A stretch of 64,000 nt of DNA from NCBI GenBank assembly GCA_900316385.1, contig ONCP01000006.1, positions 113,681-177,680 on the forward strand. Direction: 5' to 3'. Below are positions 35,286 through 43,906 of the stretch, in pieces (the stretch's first letter is position 1; each line of letters opens with the position of its first letter). Both the position numbers and the translations under genes were made by a program. This DNA comes from an uncultured Eubacteriales bacterium. Lineage in GTDB: Bacteria > Bacillota > Clostridia > Oscillospirales > Acutalibacteraceae. The notes under the pieces were generated by a model, which made no database searches, was not told the origin of the DNA, and saw only the letters and a list, made by a program, of their open reading frames with translations.

Positions 35286-36074
35286 TTATCTTGAATTGAT
35301 ATAAACGGAGTATTCGTCAAGAGATTTGTTGAGACTTCGCATTATTTCCGCAGTCTGAACCCCGACATAACGGTACGCCATCGGGTTCTCCTTCATAGAG
35401 GTTACGTTCTCCTTATCCGAGGCATATCGCTTGACAAAGCCGAAGTCCACGCAGTTCTCGGAAAGCCAACGCTCCGCCTTTGAGCCCTTGAACTCACCTT
35501 TATCGGTCTTGAAGCTGATCAAAAGCCCTGTCTGAGCTTCGCTTCTTCCCGCCTGCGGTATCACTGCCTCGCACTTCGCCTGAGCCTTGACCTCCGAAAG
35601 ATTTTCATTTTCCATATAGTATTTCAAGGCCTTTTTGTACAGCTTGTTCTGGTCACCGTAGGAAACATAGCCGCTTTCCGCGCCGAGCTTCACACCGTTT
35701 CTTTCCGCGTCCTCGAGCAGAAGCTTCAATGGCTCCTCCGCAAGCTTGTTTACGAAAACGCCTCCGACCTCGGCAAGCGCGGGAACATAGTCCTTATCGA
35801 GCGGATGGGTCTTGTTGACCACACGCAGAAGCTCCCGCTCATCGCTCTGAGCGGCGTTTTCGACCTTTGCCGACTGCCGCTCGGGAGCGTCGTTCTTGAA
35901 CATTGCCGAGCCGACGATTATCATTCCGACGATCAAAGCGATCATCAGAACAAAAACGGCGGCACGCGCGAGCTTCAGACCCGTGACCGAGCTGCGGTCA
36001 ACATACGAAGTGCGCGATATGGAATTTTTATAGCGGGGACGCCGTCCCTTGCCGTTATACGAATTCCTGTACAA
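35286..36074 (-). CDS. VanY-fold (M15) membrane protein lacking the zinc ligands, likely pseudo-peptidase
   Basis: Protein of 262 residues with a basic cytoplasmic N-terminus, one membrane helix (about residues 35-57) and an external domain that follows the VanY D,D-carboxypeptidase pattern: SGYVSYGDQNKLY (135-147), SEAQTGLLIS (178-187), FGFVKRY (211-217), NPMAYRYVG (230-238). In active enzymes these read SEHQTGLAVD and EPWHFRYVG. Here the ligand histidine is A180, the aspartate S187, the catalytic glutamate N230 and the last histidine A233. It is probably a peptidoglycan-binding, non-catalytic protein. The start is TTG at 36074, right after the thrS stop, with AAGGAG inside thrS. Confidence 0.8.
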   Translation of the reverse strand: MYRNSYNGKGRRPRYKNSISRTSYVDRSSVTGLKLARAAVFVLMIALIVGMIIVGSAMFKNDAPERQSAKVENAAQSDERELLRVVNKTHPLDKDYVPALAEVGGVFVNKLAEEPLKLLLEDAERNGVKLGAESGYVSYGDQNKLYKKALKYYMENENLSEVKAQAKCEAVIPQAGRSEAQTGLLISFKTDKGEFKGSKAERWLSENCVDFGFVKRYASDKENVTSMKENPMAYRYVGVQTAEIMRSLNKSLDEYSVYINSR

Positions 36075-38018
36075 TTATTTGATCTCCTTGGAGTCGATTT
36101 CCTTCTCCGCCATTTCAATGAACTGCGAAAGAGGCATCGAACCGAGGTCGCCTTCCTTTCTGTGACGGACGGAAACCTGATTGCTTTCGATATCCTTATC
36201 GCCGACTACGAACATATACGGAACCTTCTCAAGCTGCGCCTCGCGGATCTTGTAGCCGATTTTCTCGCTTCTGTCGTCCACCTCAACGCGCATTCCATGA
36301 GCCTCGAGCTCCTTCTTGAGATCGTAGGCATAGTCATGATGACGATCCGCGATCGGAAGGATCTTGACCTGTGTGGGCGCAAGCCACATCGGGAACGCTC
36401 CCGCGTACTTCTCGATAAGCAGAGCGAGCGTGCGCTCATAGCAGCCGATAGATGTGCGGTGAATGATGTAGGGATTCTTCTTTTTGCCGTCCTTGTCGAC
36501 GTATTCCATATCAAACTGCTTGGCAAGCATCTGATCGACCTGAATGGTGATGAGGGTGTCCTCCTTGCCGTAGACGTTTTTGATCTGGATGTCAAGCTTC
36601 GGACCGTAGAACGCGGCCTCTCCGACACCGATCTCGTAGGGAATCTCAAGGTGATCGAGGATCCTCTTCATTGTGGACTGAGCCTCGTCCCACTGCTCCT
36701 CGGTACCGATGTATTTCTCTCTGTCGTCGGGATCCCACTGGGAGAAGCGGTAGCTTACGTCCTCGTAAAGGCCGAGAGTTTTGAGCATAAATATCGCGAG
36801 CTCCAAGCATCTTCTGAATTCGTCCTCAAGCTGCTCGGGAGTACACATAAGGTGTCCCTCGGAGATCGTGAACTGACGAACGCGGATAAGTCCGTGCATT
36901 TCGCCCGACGCCTCGTTTCGGAACAGAGTAGAAGTCTCGTTGTATCTGAGCGGAAGGTCGCGGTAAGAACGCTGACGGTTGAGATATGCCTGATACTGGA
37001 ACGGGCAGGTCATCGGACGAAGCGCATAAACCTCGTCGTCCTTGTCCTCGTCGCCAAGCACAAACATTCCGTCCTTATAGTGTCCCCAGTGACCGCTGAT
37101 TTTATAAAGATCCGACTTCGCCATAAACGGAGTTTTTGTGAGAAGCCAGCCGCGGCGCTGTTCCTCGTCCTCAACAAAGCGCTGGAGCAACTGGATGATC
37201 CTTGCGCCCTTGGGAAGCATGATCGGAAGTCCCTGTCCGATATAATCGACTGTTGTAAAGAGCTCAAGCTCACGACCGAGCTTGTTGTGGTCGCGCTTTT
37301 TTGCTTCCTCCATCATCTGAAGGTGCTCCTCAAGCATTGAAGCCTTCGGGAAGGCAACGCCGTAAACACGGCAAAGCTGAGCGTTCTTCGCGTCGCCGCG
37401 CCAGTACGCGCCCGTGCAGTTTGTGAGGGCGATGGCCTTGACGGCGCTTACATCCATAAGATGAGGACCCGCGCAAAGGTCGGTGAAATCTTCCTGCTTA
37501 TAGAAGCTGATCTTCTCTCCCTTTCCGCTGTGCTCCTTGCAGAGCTCGACCTTGTACGGCTCATTCATATCCTCCAAAAGCTTCACCGCCTCGTCGGGGT
37601 CAAGCTCAAATCTTTCGACAGCGATCTTCGACTTTACGATCTTCTTCATCTCGGCAGTGATTTTGTCGAGGTCGTCGCGTGTAAAGGGCTTTTCAACGTC
37701 AAAGTCATAATAAAAGCCGTTATCGACCGCGGGACCGATAGCACACTTCGCATCGGGATAAAGGCGCTTTACCGCCTGAGCGAGGATGTGGGACGCCGTG
37801 TGCCAGAACGCGTGCTTTCCGCTCGGATCGTCAAAGGTCAAAAGCTCGACCTTGCAATCCGCGTTGATCGGAGTGCGAAGGTCAACTACCTCGCCGTCGA
37901 TCTTAGCCGCGCAAACGGACTTGTACAGTCCCATTCCGATTGATTTCGCGATTTCCGCGGGCGAGATACCCTCGTCGTACTGATTTACGACGCCGCCCTT
38001 TAATTCTACATTTACCAT
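36075..38018 (-). CDS. thrS: threonyl-tRNA synthetase
   Basis: Class II synthetase of 647 residues charging tRNA-Thr. Order: N-terminal TGS domain (about 1-60), the editing domain with HTASHILAQAV and the later CAGPHLMDV, the catalytic core with the motif 2 region LPLRYNETSTLFRNEASGEMHGLIRVRQF (given across two stretches) and motif 3 IGCYERTLALLIE, and a C-terminal anticodon-binding domain with WLAPTQVKILPIA. Ribosome binding site AAGGAG. Controlled by the T-box leader immediately upstream. Followed without a gap by a VanY-fold gene. Confidence 0.97.
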   Translation of the reverse strand: MVNVELKGGVVNQYDEGISPAEIAKSIGMGLYKSVCAAKIDGEVVDLRTPINADCKVELLTFDDPSGKHAFWHTASHILAQAVKRLYPDAKCAIGPAVDNGFYYDFDVEKPFTRDDLDKITAEMKKIVKSKIAVERFELDPDEAVKLLEDMNEPYKVELCKEHSGKGEKISFYKQEDFTDLCAGPHLMDVSAVKAIALTNCTGAYWRGDAKNAQLCRVYGVAFPKASMLEEHLQMMEEAKKRDHNKLGRELELFTTVDYIGQGLPIMLPKGARIIQLLQRFVEDEEQRRGWLLTKTPFMAKSDLYKISGHWGHYKDGMFVLGDEDKDDEVYALRPMTCPFQYQAYLNRQRSYRDLPLRYNETSTLFRNEASGEMHGLIRVRQFTISEGHLMCTPEQLEDEFRRCLELAIFMLKTLGLYEDVSYRFSQWDPDDREKYIGTEEQWDEAQSTMKRILDHLEIPYEIGVGEAAFYGPKLDIQIKNVYGKEDTLITIQVDQMLAKQFDMEYVDKDGKKKNPYIIHRTSIGCYERTLALLIEKYAGAFPMWLAPTQVKILPIADRHHDYAYDLKKELEAHGMRVEVDDRSEKIGYKIREAQLEKVPYMFVVGDKDIESNQVSVRHRKEGDLGSMPLSQFIEMAEKEIDSKEIK

Positions 38019-38055
38019 CTTCGTTTTCTCCTTTATTTGAATAATTATTTTGTAA

Positions 38056-38275
38056 TAATAAAACGCCCCGACGTCCGCACGGACATCAGGGCGATCGAAT
38101 ACTCAAACGCGGTTCCACCTGAATTGAAACTCATTACTGCCTTAACGCGGCAAAACGTCGTGCCATTTCCTGCATGAAGCTCAGGGGTGGTAACGCCGAT
38201 CCGCTTTTACGCGCTCACACCTGCCGCGCGCTCTCTTGAAAAGCAATGATCAACGCCGTGTTCCCTTCACGGCTT
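38056..38275 (-). ncRNA. T-box leader of thrS
   Basis: Leader RNA that senses uncharged tRNA-Thr. The conserved T-box AGGTGGAACCGCG (38120-38108) is followed by a long terminator: CGCCCTGATGTCCG paired with CGGACGTCGGGGCG (38064-38093, a few mismatches), then TTTTATTATT. The T-box can pair upstream to form the antiterminator. Candidate threonine specifier codons ACC ACC occur in GTTACCACCCCTGA (38191-38186). The 5' half has the stem I features of GC-rich arms around CAAGAGAGCG. The 298 bases between thrS and the next gene hold only this leader and its promoter. Confidence 0.92.
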
Positions 38276-38281
38276 TTATAA

Positions 38282-38310
38282 ATCTTAACACCTGCGACTG
38301 TAAAAGTCAA
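38282..38310 (-). promoter_or_regulatory. sigma-A promoter of the thrS T-box transcript
   Basis: TTGACT (38310-38305), 17-base spacer, TAAGAT (38287-38282). The -35 lies seven bases past the stop of the preceding gene. Confidence 0.75.
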
Positions 38311-38316
38311 TAGAAA

Positions 38317-39519
38317 TCAGCTATTAATTTCATCAATTAATCTGTTGATTTTTTCCATATCCGCGTCGTCGTAGATTTTTTCTTCCTCGTGCGCGGGACT
38401 CTCAACCTCGTGAGACTTTGCGCCGAGGATATTGTCCTCAAAATCATCGACCACACTGCTGTCAACATAAATAACGTCGTCGTCCTCGCCCGCGTTGGGA
38501 GCCACGACAAGGTTCTCAACATCCTTTTCGTCGCCGTAGCCGTAGTAGTCGTAATCCTCGGTATATTCTTCATCGGATGATGTCACATACTCCTCGGCGG
38601 CCTCGGTCGCGTAGGAATAATCATAGTCGTAATCGCCCGTCTGCTCCTCGGGAGCCGCGACGAAATTGTCCTGATGAGCGCCGTATACGCGCTGCTCCTC
38701 GTCAAAGTCATCGAGATCGTACTTAATGATCTGCTCTTCTTTGGTTCTGGAAAGCTTTGTGATCTCTACTATAAGCGAAAGCGCGTACAGTCCGAGTCCG
38801 AAGAAGGCGAACGAGATAACGTTTTCGGAATAATCTATTCCGCTGATCGCGATCGAAGTGATCGCCTTTGCTCCCGCGGCAAGCCCGAGCGCCGCGACAG
38901 GAAAGCCGTAAAGATACATAGACTTAACAGGATTTCCGCCGTCAACGGTCGCAATAATCATCGCGAGCTTGAACAGGAAGATCATCGCGAACGCCAGCGA
39001 AAACAGCTTGAACGAATCAACGTCCGCTACGCTGACCTTGCGGTTGTCAAGAAATTCGCTGATAAGCGAAACGCCGGCCCAGATCGGCATAACCAGCATA
39101 AACGCCGCCATTCTCGGCAGAAAGTTCCTGCCCTGGAAATGAGCGAGCGAAATAACGACAAAGCATACCGACGCCGCCATTCCGAACAGCGTAACAACGA
39201 ACGTCATAAAAGAAAACGTGCTGTTCTGCAACGCCAGAATGATAGTCAGCGCCGAACGCGAGGCGATACAGCCTGCGGATATCATCGCAAAAACCGCGGC
39301 GTAATAATTTCGCGTCAGGAGATATGCGGGAGAGGTTTTTTTGTCGATAGCGGTGAAAATCACGCAGACAGCGAACATAAGGAGTATCAGTCCTATGCCG
39401 ACATACGACAGCATATTGGTCGGAAGCAGCGGAAAAACGTTCAGCGTATCAAGGATTTTCAGAACGATAACCGCCAGAGCTACGGGTACAAACGGTACCC
39501 AGCAAAGTTTAGATTTCAT
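38317..39519 (-). CDS. polytopic membrane protein with acidic tyrosine-rich cytoplasmic tail
   Basis: Protein of 400 residues. About nine hydrophobic segments occupy the first 265 residues (for example VPVALAVIVLKILDTL and AFFGLGLYALSLIVEI). The remaining 135 residues are highly acidic with repeated D/E-Y pairs (DYDYDYSYATEAAEEY, TEDYDYYGYGDEKD) and end KINRLIDEINS. The start at 39519 follows GGAAGGAACGTAAA; a longer frame to 39585 has no binding site. I do not recognise a family; transport or sensing is possible but unsupported. It lies upstream of the thrS promoter and divergent from a SpoIID-like gene. Confidence 0.7.
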   Translation of the reverse strand: MKSKLCWVPFVPVALAVIVLKILDTLNVFPLLPTNMLSYVGIGLILLMFAVCVIFTAIDKKTSPAYLLTRNYYAAVFAMISAGCIASRSALTIILALQNSTFSFMTFVVTLFGMAASVCFVVISLAHFQGRNFLPRMAAFMLVMPIWAGVSLISEFLDNRKVSVADVDSFKLFSLAFAMIFLFKLAMIIATVDGGNPVKSMYLYGFPVAALGLAAGAKAITSIAISGIDYSENVISFAFFGLGLYALSLIVEITKLSRTKEEQIIKYDLDDFDEEQRVYGAHQDNFVAAPEEQTGDYDYDYSYATEAAEEYVTSSDEEYTEDYDYYGYGDEKDVENLVVAPNAGEDDDVIYVDSSVVDDFEDNILGAKSHEVESPAHEEEKIYDDADMEKINRLIDEINS

Positions 39520-39620
39520 TTTACGTTCCTTCCATAGTATAGTTAGGTTATTGTAAACATATAATATTTTAAGACAAACCATCATTTATGTCAAGAATAA
39601 AAGACAAAAGAGTTGAAAAA

Positions 39621-40196
39621 ATGAAGAAGAGAATCCTTGCGGCGGTCGCGGCGCTGATAATATTGATCGCCGTACCGCTTTTTTCCGTAAAAAACAATGT
39701 TCCCGATGATTTATTCAAGCTGTTTTGCTCCGATTCGAAAAACAGTCACGACATTATAAACACTCTCGCGTATGAATATCGCGAGGAATACTCCGACGAA
39801 GCCTTGAAAGCAATAGCTATAATTCTAAATTCGAATTATAAGGCAGGTAAAAAACTTAAATCCACAAATAAAACCGACTTTATAAAAAAGCACGGAAAGG
39901 ATAATTATTCCAAAATCGAAAAAACGATAGATGACGTCAAGGATATCTGCATTACATACAAGGATAAACCCGCGCCTGTTCCCTACTGCTATTTATCGGG
40001 AGGAAACTCAGAGAGATCCGCAAAACACCCTTTCATAAAAACCGCCGCCTGTCCGTGGGATCTGCTGAACAAAGAATACGACGGCAGTCATCCCGACGCG
40101 GTAAGCCTTAACTCAATAAATAAGCTTTGCGAAAACGGTTACAGCTACGCTGAAGCGTTGGCGGTTTATATTGACGGAAAGCTTGAGAAAAAATAA
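39621..40196 (+). CDS. small secreted SpoIID/LytB-like protein
   Basis: Protein of 191 residues with an N-terminal membrane or signal segment (MKKRILAAVAALIILIAVPLF). The rest matches a reduced SpoIID pattern: DEALKAIAIILNSNY aligns with EALKAQAVAARTY of SpoIID, whose glutamate is catalytic, then VKDICITYKDKPAPVPYCYLSGGNSE and IKTAACPWD align with the GKPI.A.Y..SSGG.TE and PYL..V.SPWD blocks. SpoIID cleaves denuded peptidoglycan during engulfment. The similarity is by eye and partial. The start at 39621 is chosen because the signal peptide begins there; its ribosome binding site is weak. Confidence 0.6.
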   Translation: MKKRILAAVAALIILIAVPLFSVKNNVPDDLFKLFCSDSKNSHDIINTLAYEYREEYSDEALKAIAIILNSNYKAGKKLKSTNKTDFIKKHGKDNYSKIEKTIDDVKDICITYKDKPAPVPYCYLSGGNSERSAKHPFIKTAACPWDLLNKEYDGSHPDAVSLNSINKLCENGYSYAEALAVYIDGKLEKK

Positions 40197-40221
40197 AGCC
40201 TTCCCGAAAGAAGGCTTTAAA
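40195..40221. terminator. convergent terminator between the SpoIID-like gene and dacF
   Basis: AAAGCCTTC / GAAGGCTTT stem with a 6-base loop (40195-40218). The minus side continues ATTTTTTC, so it mainly serves dacF. Confidence 0.7.
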
Positions 40222-41562
40222 TCAGAAATTCCTGTATTTTCTCACATGTCGTCTGCGGTTTTTGTTGCGGCGCTTAATGATGGAGCTGATAATGATATAA
40301 ATTATCAGAAGCACGACTATCGCGGCGATAACAAGAATAAACCAATTAGAGGCGACGATCCCTTTCAGGATAGAAAGCACATAGAGGATTCCGCTTCTCT
40401 CGATCGTCTCGGACGAAACAAGGTTCACAGTCTCGATCTTCTGCTTGCCGTTCGCCTGATCGCCCTTATAATAAACCGTCGCCTTTCCGATAACCTCGCC
40501 TTTTTTTACGGGCGCCTCTATGTTTTTCGGAACGTCGGTCTCCACCACTATATCATTTTCGCTGAAATCGGTCGGAACGATCGCGTTGATGTTCTTCTCG
40601 GGGACAAGCTGAACAGAGTTTTTGCCCCATGCAAGATCGACCTTGACCTCGCAAACGGGAGTTTCCGATGACGCGACCTGATTGAGCTCGAGCTTGGTGA
40701 GCGCCCAGCGGAAAAGGTCGGCGGCGTCAATCATAGTACCGTATTCGTCAGGATCCTTTATCGGGTTCATAAGCAGAACCGCGAGATAGGTATAGCCGTC
40801 GGCGGAGCCCATAGTAACAAGGCAATGACCCGCTTCGTCGGTGGTACCTGTCTTGATACCCTGAGCGTACTGATAGAAATAATCGCCTCCGCGGTTTTCA
40901 TCTATCATATAGTTTGTGGTAACGAGCGGATAATCGTCGCCTTTTACATAATATGTCGCGGTGTTGGTGATTGTCGAGAACTCAGGCAGAGTGAGCGCGT
41001 AACGGGTGATCTTCGCAAGATCCGAGGCTGTGGTGTAGTGGTTCTTGTCATGAAGTCCGTCGGGATTCGCGAAATGAGTGTTCTTGCACCCGAGCTCCTT
41101 TGCCTTGGCGTTCATCATATCGACGAAAGCCTTTATATCGCCTCCTCCGACATAGTCGGCAAGCACAACAGCGGCGTCATTGCCCGAGGGAACCATCATA
41201 CTGTAAAGCAGGTCGAGAACAGACATCGTCTCGCCTACGTGAGCCGCTACGTTCGCGATCGAGCTTCCCGTGCCGTCAAGTATCGAGAGCACATCCTGCT
41301 TGATTTTAACCTTAGTATTCGCAAAATCATCAACATTCTCGGCTACGATTATGTATGTCATTATCTTGGTGGTCGAGGCGGGATAACGCTTTTCGTCAGC
41401 CTTGACCGAAAGCACGGTCTGACCCGTATCCATATTGATGACGAGCGCGGATTTGCTCTTGAGCTTAACGCCGCTCTTATAGTTAACCGCCGAAGCGGGG
41501 ATCAACGAGGCGGAAAGCAGAGTTAATACCGCGATAAATAAAGCAAGTATTCTCTTTTTCAT
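40222..41562 (-). CDS. dacF: D-alanyl-D-alanine carboxypeptidase, S11 family (DacF-like)
   Basis: Penicillin-binding protein of 446 residues that trims the terminal D-alanine of peptidoglycan stem peptides. Signal peptide MKKRILALFIAVLTLLSASL; catalytic SxxK in YPASTTKIMT, SxN in VPSGNDAAVVLA, KTG in GIKTGTTDEAGH. After the catalytic domain a PBP5-like C-terminal beta domain leads to a membrane helix (NWFILVIAAIVVLLIIYIII) and a basic tail, which here replaces the usual amphipathic anchor. Start at 41562 follows TTTTGGAGG. Own promoter in the recG 3' flank. Confidence 0.93.
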   Translation of the reverse strand: MKKRILALFIAVLTLLSASLIPASAVNYKSGVKLKSKSALVINMDTGQTVLSVKADEKRYPASTTKIMTYIIVAENVDDFANTKVKIKQDVLSILDGTGSSIANVAAHVGETMSVLDLLYSMMVPSGNDAAVVLADYVGGGDIKAFVDMMNAKAKELGCKNTHFANPDGLHDKNHYTTASDLAKITRYALTLPEFSTITNTATYYVKGDDYPLVTTNYMIDENRGGDYFYQYAQGIKTGTTDEAGHCLVTMGSADGYTYLAVLLMNPIKDPDEYGTMIDAADLFRWALTKLELNQVASSETPVCEVKVDLAWGKNSVQLVPEKNINAIVPTDFSENDIVVETDVPKNIEAPVKKGEVIGKATVYYKGDQANGKQKIETVNLVSSETIERSGILYVLSILKGIVASNWFILVIAAIVVLLIIYIIISSIIKRRNKNRRRHVRKYRNF

Positions 41563-41590
41563 AGCATAACCTCCAAAAAAGGATATTGAC

Positions 41591-41619
41591 ATTATAATAC
41601 AAAAAACGCAAATTATCAA
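41591..41619 (-). promoter_or_regulatory. sigma-A promoter of dacF
   Basis: TTGATA (41619-41614), 17-base spacer, TATAAT (41596-41591), just past the recG stop codon. Confidence 0.75.
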
Positions 41620-41622
41620 GAC

Positions 41623-43665
41623 TTAGTTGAGTGTTTCCTCACCCGCGTTTTTGAACAATCGAGTTATTTCACTCTTCAAGCCTCTGTATCTGTCGTCGCG
41701 AAGATCGTCGGAATCCTTTATCACATATTCCGCAATCTTCTGAGAAAGCTCAAGGCTTTTTGTATCGGCAAGAGAGCTGACGCGCAGCGGCGGAAGCCCG
41801 TGCTGCTTTGAACCGAAGAAGTCCCCCGGTCCCCTGAGCTTGAGATCCGCGTCGGCGATTTTGAAGCCGTCGCGTGTTGCCCGCATCGTTTTCAGCCTTT
41901 CGTACGCCATTTCGGTAGTACTGTCGGAAACAAGAATGCAATAGCTCTTCTCCGAGCCTCTGCCGACTCGTCCGCGAAGCTGATGAAGCTGTGACAGCCC
42001 GAACCGTTCCGCGTTTTCGATCATCATTATCGTAGCGTTTGGAACGTCAATGCCGACCTCGATTACGGTGGTTGCGACAAGGATTTTTATTTCGTTTTTA
42101 GAAAATTGAAGCATTACCGCCTCTTTATCCGCCGCTTTCATTTTTCCGTGAAGGATACCGATAGGGATATCGCTGAAATAGTTTAGCATAAGCTCGGCGG
42201 CGTACTCCTCTGCCGAAAGCAGATCGCCGTTCCCCTCCTCGACAAGCGGACAAACGATGAAAGCCTGTCTGCCGCGCTCGACCTCGCTTTTTATAAAGCC
42301 GAGCGCACGGTCGCGCTTTGAGGAATCGATAATCAGCGTGTCGATCTCTTGGCGCCCAGGGGGAAGCTCGTCGATGATCGAAATATCAAGATCACCGAAT
42401 ATGATCAGCCCGAGAGTTCGCGGTATCGGAGTGGCGCTCATTACGAGAAGATGAGGACTGTTGCCCTTTGAGAGCAGCTTTGCCCTTTGCGCGACTCCGA
42501 AGCGGTGTTGCTCGTCTGTCACGACAAAGGCGAGATCGTTAAATACAGTTTTGTCGGTGATCAACGCGTGAGTGCCGATCACAAGGTCGAGAGCTCCGCT
42601 TTGAAGCTGTTCTCGTATACTGTTCTTTTCACTCTGCTTCAGGGAACCCGTCAGCAGGGCGACTCTTGCCCCGACAGACTCCAGTATTTCTTTTAAGGAA
42701 TTATAATGCTGTTCGGCAAGAATTTCGGTCGGCGCCATAATGGCGCACTGCTTGCCGTTTTTGATGACCGTGTAGCAGACCGAAGCCGCAACGGCGGTTT
42801 TTCCGGAGCCGACGTCACCCTGAACAAGGCGGTTGAGCGTTCGCTCGGGGTTCATCATATCGGTAACGCAATCGCTGACAGCGTTTTTCTGCGCGTTTGT
42901 AAGGCTGAACGGCAAAAGCCCCTCAAATTCCGCGGAATAATCGGTTGTTATAATATTTTTATTAGCGGAACGCTTGTGGCTTTTAAGACTTTGCAGACCG
43001 AGGTTGAGCACAAGAAGCTCCTCGGCAACGAGACGTTTTTTCGCTTGCGCGAGCGCCTCGAGACTTTCGGGAAAATGAATGTTTTCTATCGCTTCTTTCA
43101 AGCCGCAAAGCCCGAAACGCTTTCTCAGCTCATCGGGCAGAGGATCGTTGACCTCATCGGGAAGAAGCGCGAGCGCTCTTTTGACGCATTTTATCACGAA
43201 ATTATTGTTGAGACCTGCGGTGAGACTGTAAATAGGCTTTACCGTTTTGTTGCTGTCGTCGCTTTCGAAGGTGGGAGAGATCATACTCACACCGTCAAGA
43301 GTGTGCGAAGCCTTGCCGAAAAAGCGATAGGTCTCGCCGTGTTTCAGCATATATGAAATGTATCGGTTGTTGAAGAAAACCAGTTGGGCGCCGCCTGTGT
43401 CGTCATAGACGGTAGTCTTGGCGATAAATTTCGAGGTTTTGGTGTAGCCCGACTGAAACGGAGCCGCGACCTCAGCGCGGATACAAACCGTCTCGCCGTC
43501 AACAACGTCGCAGATATCGGTGATATCCGACCAGTCCTCGTAATCACGAGGATAAAAGGTGAGCAGATCGCCGACGGAATATACCCCAAGCCTGTTGAAC
43601 ATCTCGGCTCGTTTGGCGCCTACGCCCGTAAGCGTTTCGATTTTTTTATTAAATAATGAAGGCAT
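41623..43665 (-). CDS. recG: ATP-dependent DNA helicase RecG
   Basis: Branch-migrating helicase of 680 residues for stalled forks and recombination. Order: N-terminal helical start MPSLFNKKIETLTGVGAKRA, wedge OB-fold (YPRDYEDWSDITDI... VSMISPTFE), then superfamily 2 motifs: I GDVGSGKTAVA, II DEQHRFGVAQR, III MSATPIPRTL, and VI QLRGRVGRG. Length is normal for the family. The start at 43665 was chosen by alignment to the family; its ribosome binding site is poor. A frame continuing to 43914 crosses a repeat tract and the neighbour's terminator and is not real. The leader contains the 101-bp repeat. Confidence 0.95.
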   Translation of the reverse strand: MPSLFNKKIETLTGVGAKRAEMFNRLGVYSVGDLLTFYPRDYEDWSDITDICDVVDGETVCIRAEVAAPFQSGYTKTSKFIAKTTVYDDTGGAQLVFFNNRYISYMLKHGETYRFFGKASHTLDGVSMISPTFESDDSNKTVKPIYSLTAGLNNNFVIKCVKRALALLPDEVNDPLPDELRKRFGLCGLKEAIENIHFPESLEALAQAKKRLVAEELLVLNLGLQSLKSHKRSANKNIITTDYSAEFEGLLPFSLTNAQKNAVSDCVTDMMNPERTLNRLVQGDVGSGKTAVAASVCYTVIKNGKQCAIMAPTEILAEQHYNSLKEILESVGARVALLTGSLKQSEKNSIREQLQSGALDLVIGTHALITDKTVFNDLAFVVTDEQHRFGVAQRAKLLSKGNSPHLLVMSATPIPRTLGLIIFGDLDISIIDELPPGRQEIDTLIIDSSKRDRALGFIKSEVERGRQAFIVCPLVEEGNGDLLSAEEYAAELMLNYFSDIPIGILHGKMKAADKEAVMLQFSKNEIKILVATTVIEVGIDVPNATIMMIENAERFGLSQLHQLRGRVGRGSEKSYCILVSDSTTEMAYERLKTMRATRDGFKIADADLKLRGPGDFFGSKQHGLPPLRVSSLADTKSLELSQKIAEYVIKDSDDLRDDRYRGLKSEITRLFKNAGEETLN

Positions 43666-43712
43666 AGCTATTAATGATAAGTCAAAATTTAATGAAGATT
43701 TGAATCGGAATA

Positions 43713-43870
43713 ACGGATTTTTTATAATGCCAGACTTCTGACAGAGGCACACTGAGCCAGACGAGGAAATGCAAAAGATGAACCTGTCCTCTCGCAGCAA
43801 GCTTGTGAGTGCACCCGCACAAGTGGGACAACGGACTTCTGACAGAGGCACACTGAGCCAGACGAGGAAA
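43713..43870. repeat. 101-bp tandem repeat tract (about 1.5 units), copy 1
   Basis: The 37-base segment starting GACTTCTGACAGAGGCACAC occurs at 43733-43769 and again, identical, at 43834-43870, a period of 101 bases. The unit between them contains AAAGATGAACCTGTCCTCTC and a hairpin CCCGC-ACAA-GTGGG. A related tract with the same 101-base period lies at 63873-64000. The part at 43713-43731 (CGGATTTTTTATAATGCC) matches the corresponding segment of that second tract. Lies between the recG start and the terminator of yloV. Confidence 0.85.
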
Positions 43871-43873
43871 AAT

Positions 43874-43903
43874 AAAAAAAGCGGGCAGACTGCCCGCTTT
43901 TGA
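43874..43903 (-). terminator. intrinsic terminator of yloV
   Basis: Minus-strand AAAGCGGGCA, loop GTC, TGCCCGCTTT followed by TTTTATTTTT. Confidence 0.9.
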
Positions 43904-43906
43904 TTT

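Noticed and set aside
38019..38316. tRNA or protein gene in the longest gene-free stretch
   Set aside because: The sequence is fully accounted for by the T-box leader, its terminator and promoter.
43713..43870. CRISPR array
   Set aside because: The direct repeats are 37 bases but the period is 101 bases with one interval only, the interval itself recurs at the second locus, and there are no cas genes.
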